In this document: positions 15,182-22,167 of the stretch, one piece after another | Layout: each line of letters opens with the position of its first letter | How positions within the stretch are numbered: position 1 is the stretch's first letter | Origin: a virus | Virus record (IMG/VR): IMGVR_UViG_3300024518_005105 | Span: 1 to 23,159 of that record | Length of the DNA stretch: 23,159 bases | Direction: 5' to 3' (one strand) | Program-made: the position numbers and the translations under genes | Notes under the pieces: generated by a model | Databases searched by the model: none | What the model saw: only the letters and a program-made list of their open reading frames with translations | What the model was told of the DNA's origin: nothing

Positions 15182-15718
15182 CTAGGCGACGGCCTCGACC
15201 GAAGCCTTGGAGGGCGGGATCATGTGCTCGCCCTTGGCCTTGACCTTTTCCTTGTGGGAGATCGACTTGCGGCAATGGAACCGGGCCTTGTCCACACCCG
15301 TGAACTCTCGTTCACACAGGGTGCAGATGGCCTTGCCGCCGAATTCCTCGATCCACATGTCCTCGAGACTCTGTACCTCTTCGTCGTCGATGGAGACGAA
15401 GTCGATGCCGTAGCGGTCGCTGCGCTTCAAAAATTGGCAGATCTCGTGTTCGGTGATGTCCTGCTTGTCGTCGTCCAGGATTGCATGCCCGGCCCGACGC
15501 AGGTCCTCGGCGGCGACCTCGCTATCCAGTATCCCGTTGACGACATCCCCCTTCAGATGAATCCTCCCGCCCGTGTCGGAGGGCGGAATCTGACGAAACC
15601 GAATCGTGCCGGGCTTGATCCGAGTCAGAATCTCGTTCCCGTTGGCCGAGCCAATCGACTTGTACCCGGCATGGAACATGTGGAAGGAAGGTGACTTCAA
15701 TCGAGAGTAGAACCGCAT
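15182..15718 (-). CDS. C2H2-like zinc-finger protein next to the capsid gene
   Basis: The 178-residue product starts MRFYSRLKSPSFHMFHAG. It has a beta-rich middle (about 30-65), a helical part with EHEICQFLKRSDRYGIDFV (91-109), and one zinc-finger-like block at 132-155: Cys132-x2-Cys135, a Phe, then His148 and His155 (C-x2-C-x12-H-x6-H), followed by a Lys-rich stretch SHKEKVKAKG. The finger suggests metal-stabilised binding to nucleic acid or protein. The frame is open upstream to 15973 inside the capsid gene. ATG 15718 is chosen for its AAAGGAGG 10 bases upstream. Known roles for this position include head-completion and decoration proteins, but I do not recognise the family. Confidence 0.7.
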   Translation of the reverse strand: MRFYSRLKSPSFHMFHAGYKSIGSANGNEILTRIKPGTIRFRQIPPSDTGGRIHLKGDVVNGILDSEVAAEDLRRAGHAILDDDKQDITEHEICQFLKRSDRYGIDFVSIDDEEVQSLEDMWIEEFGGKAICTLCEREFTGVDKARFHCRKSISHKEKVKAKGEHMIPPSKASVEAVA

Positions 15719-15728
15719 AGCGAGGTGG

Positions 15729-15736
15729 CCTCCTTT
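15729..15736 (-). promoter_or_regulatory. Consensus Shine-Dalgarno site of the zinc-finger gene
   Basis: AAAGGAGG lies 10 bases before ATG 15718, in the 22-base gap after the capsid gene. It decides the start over the longer open frame that runs back to 15973. It is one of the two strongest ribosome binding sites in the window, so the product is probably made in quantity. Confidence 0.85.
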
Positions 15737-15740
15737 AGAC

Positions 15741-16880
15741 CTAGGCAGCGTTGGTGAGGAGCGAGTGCGTCTTTTCCAGCGAGCGCCAGAGACCCATCTC
15801 TGAGAGCCACTCGTCGGTCTGCGCATCGTCGCCCGGCGTCCCGACATCGGTACGCAACTTGGTGTCCCGGCCCCGGAGGAAGCGGACGCCCATGTTGTCC
15901 ATGTCGACGACAACGGCGTACCCACCGTAGGTATCGCCCTCGAGCTTGTTGTGCGTGATGAGATTGAGCTCACCGTGCGTTGTCCTGAGCCTCGAAGTGG
16001 TGATCCCGAAGGTCACACTGGACTCCATGCGCTCGGTGTTGGAGAAGGCCTCCTGGTCGATCGAGGTCACGACACCGCGGGCCGCAAACATGACCTTTTT
16101 CTTGCGGCCGTACCGAAACATGGTCTCGGTGTCCGAGGAGAAGGTGTTGAAGTTCCACGTCCCACCGTAGTCGGTGGAGTTGGTCGAGATGAACGGGATG
16201 ATTCCGCCTGTCGAGCGTCGAGTCGTGTCGCCCGAGGTGATCTGCGCCTGCTCCCCGAAGAGATTGGCCAGTTCGATCTGGACGGCATGCATGATGCCCG
16301 AGGTCCGGTGCAAGCGAGCCATCTCCTTGCCACCGTAGAGTTCTGACGCGGCCAGGGTTCCGACGAGGGCGACCGGCCAGCGGAAGATCTCCGTGTAGTT
16401 CGTGACCTCTGTCACGAGCGTTGACTTCGCCGCCTCGATCGAGGCTCCTTCGAGAGCCGCCGGACCGATGATCGTCAACTGATCGTTGTCGAGAATCGCC
16501 GCCGCGGCTGTCGAGCCGTTCGAGCGAACGACCGTCAGTGCATTGGTTGAAATCGACGTGACGAGGAACGTCTCGTTTGTCCGTTGGACCTTGCCGAGCG
16601 AGTTCGGAAACCAATAGGTCCCGTTATCAACGTCGATCGTGGTCGAGGACGCAGTCTGAGCGCCGTTGGCCCGATCGAGATTCGGGATGAGGTCATCCTC
16701 GTGGACATCGAAAACCGGCTGGTGTACAGCCTTGGTCGACGCCATCCGAGAGAGGAGTGTGAGGGGGGCCTTGTCCGGCTCGAGATCCATGATCTTCGAG
16801 TGAACATCTTTGACTACGCGAGCAGCCAAGACACCGTCGTTACCGCCGATGCCGCGTTGTCCGTCTACGACTGTTGGCAT
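15741..16880 (-). CDS. Major capsid protein, SU10 / DUF5309 type
   Basis: The 379-residue product matches the SU10-type major capsid family (DUF5309). The beta-rich insert at about 80-146 carries TFLVTSISTNALTVVRSNGS (104-123), TAAAAILDNDQLTIIGPA (124-141) and EGA, the same order as in that family. The C-terminal signature is FLRGRDTKLRTD then DEWLSEMGLW (334-365). An HK97-like fold is known for the family; it forms the icosahedral shell. The gene follows the probable scaffold gene by 26 bases and has an AAAGGAGG ribosome binding site, fitting high expression. Length is near the family norm and there is no obvious prohead protease gene or long cleaved N-terminus. Confidence 0.88.
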   Translation of the reverse strand: MPTVVDGQRGIGGNDGVLAARVVKDVHSKIMDLEPDKAPLTLLSRMASTKAVHQPVFDVHEDDLIPNLDRANGAQTASSTTIDVDNGTYWFPNSLGKVQRTNETFLVTSISTNALTVVRSNGSTAAAAILDNDQLTIIGPAALEGASIEAAKSTLVTEVTNYTEIFRWPVALVGTLAASELYGGKEMARLHRTSGIMHAVQIELANLFGEQAQITSGDTTRRSTGGIIPFISTNSTDYGGTWNFNTFSSDTETMFRYGRKKKVMFAARGVVTSIDQEAFSNTERMESSVTFGITTSRLRTTHGELNLITHNKLEGDTYGGYAVVVDMDNMGVRFLRGRDTKLRTDVGTPGDDAQTDEWLSEMGLWRSLEKTHSLLTNAA

Positions 16881-16889
16881 TCTTCAATG

Positions 16890-16897
16890 CCTCCTTT
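16890..16897 (-). promoter_or_regulatory. Consensus Shine-Dalgarno site of the major capsid gene
   Basis: AAAGGAGG lies 9 bases before the capsid ATG at 16880, in the 26-base gap after the scaffold gene. It is a near-perfect anti-16S match, stronger than those of most other genes in the window, which often rely on stop/start overlap. Confidence 0.85.
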
Positions 16898-16906
16898 GGT
16901 GAAAAT

Positions 16907-17953
16907 CTAGTCCCAGAAGGCACCCAACCGATCCCCGTTCGGCCGTTCGGCCTCCAAGGCTCGGAAGAGCTGTTCCTCGACAGATTCTTGTGGGCGTTGT
17001 GAGGCCCCGTCACCGTTCCTTACGGCACGGTTCATAATTCCCTGGACCTCGCTTCTTCGACCCACCAAAGCGCCGTCTGCTGTCTCCAAAGAGTCGACAT
17101 CGTTCTCGCCTTCGACCTCGGTTCCGTTGTCGTATCCGAGTTCTTGGTTCAATCGATCCAACTCCAGGAGGTCGCTCGCAACGATTCGCACGGCATTGAG
17201 CACCCCTTCCGAGGTGGTCATCGAGTGTGGGTTCCGCTCGAAGTACGGATAGAGAAACGAATCTTGTCCTCTTTCCTGCCAGTCCCTTACGACACTGGCC
17301 TCGTCGTCCCCAAACTCTCCGGCCTCAAAGAAGCCCTGCTCCAGGTTGCGCTGTACCTCAGTGTATGCTTGCTCCGCCTCTGACATCTCGGCGGCATCTA
17401 CGTTCTGTTGCTCCAAGGCCTCGATCTGAGGCCCGTAAAGATTCTTGGCCGCGGCCTCGGCATAGGTGCCTAGGATCGAGGACAGTTCCCCGGCCTTGGA
17501 AGGGTCAATCTCGAGGCGGTCCGCCAGTACGTTGACGACCTCCTCGGAGAGAAAGTTGATCGGCTGAGTCTCTTCGCTTTCCTCGAACTCGGGCGGTAGG
17601 ACCTGGGCCTCGGCCGCGTCCAACTGGGCCTGGAGGCTGGCTAGGTCGACGGCCTGTTGGTGCTCGAGCTCGGTAATCTGGAAGTCTTGCCCCGGCTCGT
17701 CCTCGTCGAAGCTGGAGGCAACCCGGTCGAGGACATCGTCTTCCTCGTAGCCTTCCTCTTCGACGGGCTCCGGTTCCGGCTCGGCGTATCCCGAGTAGTC
17801 GACGGCCAACTCGGGGCCGTCTCGCTGGTCCTCGGGCTGTGCGTCGAGAGCGTCCAGGGACTCGTCGGACTCGTGGTCTTCCAGGCCCTCGGCTCCCCGG
17901 CCAAACATGGCAGCCATGCCGGCTTCGCGCTCGGAGGTAAGGGGCTCCGTCAT
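16907..17953 (-). CDS. Probable capsid scaffolding protein
   Basis: The 348-residue product is strongly acidic, with Glu/Asp/Pro-rich blocks (for example EPEPEPVEEEGYEEDD near residues 57-74), and is largely helical and Gln/Glu-rich after residue 90. No enzyme motif, signal or membrane segment is present. Acidic, helical proteins of 250-350 residues just upstream of the major capsid gene are typical podovirus scaffolds, which template prohead assembly and then leave. It overlaps the 83-residue gene by ATGA and is 26 bases from the capsid gene. The assignment rests on composition and position; a scaffold with a fused protease is unlikely because no Ser-His or Ser-Lys motif context is visible. 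Confidence 0.75.
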   Translation of the reverse strand: MTEPLTSEREAGMAAMFGRGAEGLEDHESDESLDALDAQPEDQRDGPELAVDYSGYAEPEPEPVEEEGYEEDDVLDRVASSFDEDEPGQDFQITELEHQQAVDLASLQAQLDAAEAQVLPPEFEESEETQPINFLSEEVVNVLADRLEIDPSKAGELSSILGTYAEAAAKNLYGPQIEALEQQNVDAAEMSEAEQAYTEVQRNLEQGFFEAGEFGDDEASVVRDWQERGQDSFLYPYFERNPHSMTTSEGVLNAVRIVASDLLELDRLNQELGYDNGTEVEGENDVDSLETADGALVGRRSEVQGIMNRAVRNGDGASQRPQESVEEQLFRALEAERPNGDRLGAFWD

Positions 17954-18201
17954 GCGGCTTCCTCGATCTCGAGGCGCTCAGCGATTGTTATGAAATCGGC
18001 TTGCAAGATACCCTCTAAGGCTGTTAACTCAATTAACGCGCCTTGCTTTCGACCCACCATACCAGAGTTGTTAGGGTCAACGTCAAGCGAGACCTCTGTT
18101 AACAGTTGCCGCTGCCTTATTGCGAGGTATTCCAATAAGGCCTGGCCAGGGTCGCCGTGCTTAACATGGGTTATCAGTTCGGTGCGTTCGTCGTCGGTCA
18201 T
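17950..18201 (-). CDS. Small helical protein between portal and scaffold genes
   Basis: The 83-residue product is mostly helical, with a short N-terminal helix (TDDERTELITHV), a middle helix (QALLEYLAIRQRQLLTEV), a break with DPNNSG, and a C-terminal helix (ALIELTALEGILQADFITIAERLEIEEA). It has no membrane span. Small helical proteins at this position occur in many podovirus genomes, often of unknown role. It shares one base with the portal gene (TAATG) and four with the scaffold gene (ATGA), so its translation is tied to both. It might help portal or scaffold incorporation. I do not recognise a family. Confidence 0.65.
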   Translation of the reverse strand: MTDDERTELITHVKHGDPGQALLEYLAIRQRQLLTEVSLDVDPNNSGMVGRKQGALIELTALEGILQADFITIAERLEIEEAA

Positions 18202-20141
18202 TAGTTCGCCGGACCGCCGCCCTGTTGTGCGCCCTGGGTTGCCGCTAGTTGGTCGCCCGAGGTTCGGGCATTCTGGCCAGGCGGCTGCGTCGACTCCTCC
18301 TGTTCGGCCTGTTCGGCTTCGCGCTCTCGCTGTATCGAGGCCTGGGCCTCGGCCGAGTTAAAGAGGCCCTCGGGGTTCTCGGAGATGCCGGTGCCTCGGA
18401 AGTACTCGACCCATGCGGCCTGGACCGCGGGATGGTCAGGCGGTAGGTTCTGGACCAGAGTCGGTAGGATTCGCTCGGCTCGCTGGAGCCTTACCTGGGC
18501 ATTCCCCGGCTCGACCGAGGCCAGATCAATCGTTATGTCCAGGTCTAGGCCCGACTTGGAGACGAGCTCTTCCGGGGAGATCCTGTCAAACTCGGGCGGT
18601 ACCGAAGTGAGCTGCCCGGTCTCCGGGTCAACCTCCTGTTCGTTAAAGCTGTCTCCTAAGATGCGCACCAGGCGCTCGTCGTCGATATTCAGCTCGTTCA
18701 GACGAATCAGCTGGCGACCCATCGGGGTTAGAGTCTGGTGGCCCAAGATGCGAAACATGAGCGAGGCCCGGGAGCCGGAGGCCTCGGCTAGAAGATTGGC
18801 CTCGGTTGCCGTGGCTCCCGGTGTCCCGATGCCCTGGGCCGTATCGGTCAGGCCGACTCGCTCGGCCCAGTCCTTGATCTCGTCGGTCTCGCGGTGAGCC
18901 GAAAAGGAGACGGGCTGATTCGGGAGAGCCGCGATGTCGCCGTGGTCCCGCACGGGCAGGATACCCCCCGGTCGAAAACGCATATTCTTAGAATTGAGAC
19001 CCGAGCCCCTTATCACGGTCCACATGTTATGGACCGAGGACAGGAGATTGTCGAGGCGAATCGAATGGAGGAGTGAGAGCTCGACACCTAGAGACATGAG
19101 GACTTCCGGTAAGGAGAGTCCGTAGATCGAATCTGGATCGGGAATCGGGGTGAAGCGGACGAATGGCAGATGCCCGGTTTCGTTCCAGTCGTTGCGAAGC
19201 GGCTTCTTGAGTGTGCCTCGCAACTCTTCGACGACGACGATGACCTTCTCTCTCCACCAGCACTCGAGCAGATGAAACTCTCTCTTGTAGGGATCGGGAC
19301 TCGGGGTGCCGCGGTCGTCGAAGCGATCCTCGGTCATCTCCCGCAGGGTCTCTTGGTTGCCCGTGTGCCCGACCGGGTTTGTACCTTCGCGCAGGAGTTT
19401 TTCGAGCTCGGCTACCGACTCGGGATCGTAGAGAGGTTTCCCGCCTGTTTTGCGAGCCGCCTTGACGGCCTTGAGCGAAGAGCGCGCCCGGTGGACGATG
19501 AAGTCGCATTCCTCTTCCGAGACGACGTCCGGGTCGGGGAATATCTGGTCGACCGGGGGCAGGTCAATCCACGTCCCGTCCATCGTTGTGGCCCGGGGGT
19601 TGATACGGACCTGGGACTGTGTCCTGGGTCGCCCGGTCTGCGGGTCGATAGCCGGTTGCCCGGTGAAGGGGTCGACGACGGGGGCGAAGAACCGCTCGGC
19701 CCTTGTCTCGGTCGTCTTGCGATAGGAGGTCTTGATCCAGGCCGTGCCGTAGATCTCTGCTGATTTCACGAATTCGACGATGCGCAAAACCAGGTTGAGA
19801 CGTTGCCAGTCGAGCTTTAAGAGACCCCGATGGACGGTCGCTCGCCTCGCGTCTTCCTGGGAGCGCGGCCAGACCTCGATCTTCGGCGTCTGGGCCGCGA
19901 GCCTTGGTAAGAGGGCCTCGACGTGGGTAAAGATGAGGGGGACGACGATCCGGGAAACCAGGTTGTCGTCCTTGACAAGGTCGATAACAGAGCGGTAGGC
20001 CTTCTTCCACTCCTTCCATTGGTCGCGCTTTGGATCGACGAGTAAACGCCGGGAGCGGTCGTAGGAATCGAAGGCTAGTTTCGCGGCCTTCTCGTCCGGG
20101 GGTAAAGAGGACGGGTCTATATAAGTGGCCGCGTCTGCCAT
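18201..20141 (-). CDS. Portal protein (podovirus type)
   Basis: The 646-residue product has the order expected of a portal. Residues 1-130 are a helical N-terminal part with ending NLVSRIVVPLIFTHVEALLP (60-79) and a DWQRLNLVLRIVEFVKSAEIYG helix region. A beta-rich wing follows with DPFTGQPAI and DPQTGRPRT turns (157-173) and WIDLPPVDQIFPDP (191-204). The central core and long-helix crown start contains HLPFVRFTPIPDPDSIYGLS (324-343), VELSLLHSIRLDNL (353-366) and TEANLLAEASGSRASLMFRI (446-465). The last 45 residues are Gln/Gly/Ala-rich low complexity. Portals form the dodecameric DNA gate. The layout is closest to P22-like portals in my judgement. It sits one base after terL overlap (TAATG), in the usual terminase-portal-scaffold-capsid order. 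Confidence 0.88.
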   Translation of the reverse strand: MADAATYIDPSSLPPDEKAAKLAFDSYDRSRRLLVDPKRDQWKEWKKAYRSVIDLVKDDNLVSRIVVPLIFTHVEALLPRLAAQTPKIEVWPRSQEDARRATVHRGLLKLDWQRLNLVLRIVEFVKSAEIYGTAWIKTSYRKTTETRAERFFAPVVDPFTGQPAIDPQTGRPRTQSQVRINPRATTMDGTWIDLPPVDQIFPDPDVVSEEECDFIVHRARSSLKAVKAARKTGGKPLYDPESVAELEKLLREGTNPVGHTGNQETLREMTEDRFDDRGTPSPDPYKREFHLLECWWREKVIVVVEELRGTLKKPLRNDWNETGHLPFVRFTPIPDPDSIYGLSLPEVLMSLGVELSLLHSIRLDNLLSSVHNMWTVIRGSGLNSKNMRFRPGGILPVRDHGDIAALPNQPVSFSAHRETDEIKDWAERVGLTDTAQGIGTPGATATEANLLAEASGSRASLMFRILGHQTLTPMGRQLIRLNELNIDDERLVRILGDSFNEQEVDPETGQLTSVPPEFDRISPEELVSKSGLDLDITIDLASVEPGNAQVRLQRAERILPTLVQNLPPDHPAVQAAWVEYFRGTGISENPEGLFNSAEAQASIQREREAEQAEQEESTQPPGQNARTSGDQLAATQGAQQGGGPAN

Positions 20142-21649
20142 TACTCTAATCCGGCAATCCTGATGCTGGAGCGGTTCGCCTTAACTCGCCGCTTGGGATA
20201 ACCATATCTCACGTTATCATCTTCGAGCATCGGGTTCATATCACCCATTTCCGAGGCCGGGATATGAGCCGGTCGACCGGCGCATAAGTACCGCAGGGCG
20301 TCGGCCATGTCGTCCTTATACTTATGCGGCCTCTCGGGGGCTGATAAGGACGAGGTCTCGGAGACTTCCGCGTAGCGATAGGACTGAATCGCCTTTATGA
20401 GCTCCTTGCATTCGCTCGAGACAAACATCTTCGGGTGGTTCGGGCTCGAGGACAGGGTCGAGAGGAGGTAGGCCGAGACCAGGTCACACCCGGATTTGAC
20501 CGCGTCAATCGCAATGCGAGCCCAGATGCCCTGGTCCTGGTAGGCGTCCCAGGCCGAAAGATGGCTGTCGGGGTTCTTGCGTTTTGAATCGGGAGAGATC
20601 CACGAGTCGACGATCGACTCCTGTGTTTTCGAGCGGATCTCCGCGGCGTGTCCTTTGTGGTCCTTGTCGTCGCCTAGATAGGCGCGGTATATATAGAGGT
20701 CATTTCTCGGCGGCACGGCCCGTCCCCAGATGCAGGCCGTGGGATGTCGCCAGCCGATGTCGATGCCCCGGTAATTGGACCCGGAACCGGGGATGTCTCC
20801 GGGCCTTACAACATGACCTCCCCGGCCTGGGTGTTTTGGATCGTAGATCCGATCTCGGAACATGTCCCAGATGAGCCCGGTGAAGTGCTCGAAGCTCGCT
20901 TCGTATTCTCTTCGGAAGTCTGCCTCCGGGGTGACTCTTCTGATTTGATCGATTTCTTCATGGGACATAAACGGGTTGTCCTCCGACTTCATCGTAATGC
21001 CATTCCAGCCCTCTTCTCTCAGGTCTCTTTCTAGGCGGCGCTGGAAATAGTCGTAGAACCAGTTCATGCCCTGGGGAGTGGACGCGAAGATAGCCTTTCC
21101 TCTTCGATCCGCGAGACGCGCCCTGACCTGCCGATTCCAAACCGACTCGAGTAGGCGCGCAGCCTCGTCGAGAAGCGCCAGGTCGATTTGGTCTCCCAGG
21201 AGAGACTCGGGGTTTTTCGCAGATTTCCCGAGAATTACAGAGCCCCACTTCATTCGGATAATGCGGCGATCCCGAACAAAGGATTTCTCGACGATGTTGT
21301 CTCCGTAGATCTTGTCTTCGACAACCCACTTCCAGATGATGGAGAATGTTCTGTCGGTCAGTTCGTAATTCGGAGCGACCACCCATATTCTTTTCTTGGG
21401 AATCCCAAGAAGGGCGGTGCCCTCGGCCGCGGCACCCAATGTTTTCCCTGAGCGTACTCCCAGGGCAGCGACGAAAAACCTCCAGTCCGACCAATGAAGT
21501 TCCTGTTGAGCGACGTTGGGAGGCCGGACACCGTCACCCTCGACGCCGTCGAGATAAGAGACGACGCCTGAACCGGTTTCTACCTGGAGCCGGGAGAAGA
21601 CATTCCGCTTCCAGGCGTTATACGCCTCTGGATCGCGGTGGTCGAGCAC
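20141..21649 (-). CDS. terL: Terminase large subunit
   Basis: The 502-residue product is the packaging ATPase/nuclease. Visible motifs are a Walker A variant GVRSGKT (64-70), Walker B LALLDEA (157-163) with catalytic Glu, and the coupling motif STP (190-192, in FASTPQGMNW). A nuclease domain follows with GIDIGW (Asp297) and a C-terminal KDDMADAL (Asp446-Asp450). These fit the general TerL fold, which drives DNA into the prohead and cuts it. The frame is open to 21730, but that would overlap the small terminase gene by 80 bases. The GTG at 21649, right after the TAG stop, is the likelier start. It ends in a TAATG overlap with the portal gene. Confidence 0.93.
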   Translation of the reverse strand: MLDHRDPEAYNAWKRNVFSRLQVETGSGVVSYLDGVEGDGVRPPNVAQQELHWSDWRFFVAALGVRSGKTLGAAAEGTALLGIPKKRIWVVAPNYELTDRTFSIIWKWVVEDKIYGDNIVEKSFVRDRRIIRMKWGSVILGKSAKNPESLLGDQIDLALLDEAARLLESVWNRQVRARLADRRGKAIFASTPQGMNWFYDYFQRRLERDLREEGWNGITMKSEDNPFMSHEEIDQIRRVTPEADFRREYEASFEHFTGLIWDMFRDRIYDPKHPGRGGHVVRPGDIPGSGSNYRGIDIGWRHPTACIWGRAVPPRNDLYIYRAYLGDDKDHKGHAAEIRSKTQESIVDSWISPDSKRKNPDSHLSAWDAYQDQGIWARIAIDAVKSGCDLVSAYLLSTLSSSPNHPKMFVSSECKELIKAIQSYRYAEVSETSSLSAPERPHKYKDDMADALRYLCAGRPAHIPASEMGDMNPMLEDDNVRYGYPKRRVKANRSSIRIAGLE

Positions 21650-21650
21650 C

Positions 21651-22166
21651 CTAGTTGGGCTCGTCGTCCGAGAGGATTGCCTCTTCGACCTCTTCGGAGA
21701 GTTTGCGCTTCTTGACCTCGGCCTTGGCAAACTCGTCCCAGGGAGAGCGCGCCTCCACTGTCCTGGCCTCGTCGTAGGGCTCGGATTCTTTGCGGAGCTC
21801 GCAAAGGAGGCCGCGGGCCTCCGAGGAGAGTCGTGTTAGTGCGTTCACCGTGATGCCGTCTTCGGACGACTGCTTCTCGCGGATCATCTCGAGGCAACTC
21901 TTGAAGAGATCCGAGAGAGCCTGGATACGATCCGGTCGCTGCGTCAGCAGGGTGCCCTCGGGATTTTCACGAAGGGCGTCAACGTAGACTCTCAGGTCGC
22001 CCTGGAAGAGGTCTGACTGTCGATAGTTATTGAACTCCGTATGGTTGTAGGCGTAGGCTTCCGGTCGCTCGTTCTGGAACCTGCGATAGGCCCGAGCGTA
22101 GGAGGACCCCTCTACATAGCACCGGGTCAGATGCAGTCGTTCCTCGGCGGTGAGTTGATTGAGCAT
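21651..22166 (-). CDS. terS: Probable terminase small subunit
   Basis: The 171-residue product is helical, with a probable DNA-binding N-terminus (LTAEERLHLTRCYVEGSSYA, residues 5-24, then a second helix AYRRFQNERPEA), a long middle helix (about 75-105) and an acidic C-terminus. The length, helical content and place directly before terL fit a small terminase, which recognises the packaging site. I see no unmistakable family signature, so the call leans on context. ATG 22166 has GGAGG 7 bases upstream and begins one base after the stop of the basic repeat gene. The longer open frame to 22358 lies in that gene and is rejected. Confidence 0.72.
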   Translation of the reverse strand: MLNQLTAEERLHLTRCYVEGSSYARAYRRFQNERPEAYAYNHTEFNNYRQSDLFQGDLRVYVDALRENPEGTLLTQRPDRIQALSDLFKSCLEMIREKQSSEDGITVNALTRLSSEARGLLCELRKESEPYDEARTVEARSPWDEFAKAEVKKRKLSEEVEEAILSDDEPN

Positions 22167-22167
22167 C

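Noticed and set aside
15719-15973. Longer start for the zinc-finger gene, reading back into the capsid gene
   Set aside because: The added 85 residues are Ser/Thr/Arg-rich and out of frame with the capsid coding sequence. The ATG at 15718 has a consensus ribosome binding site.
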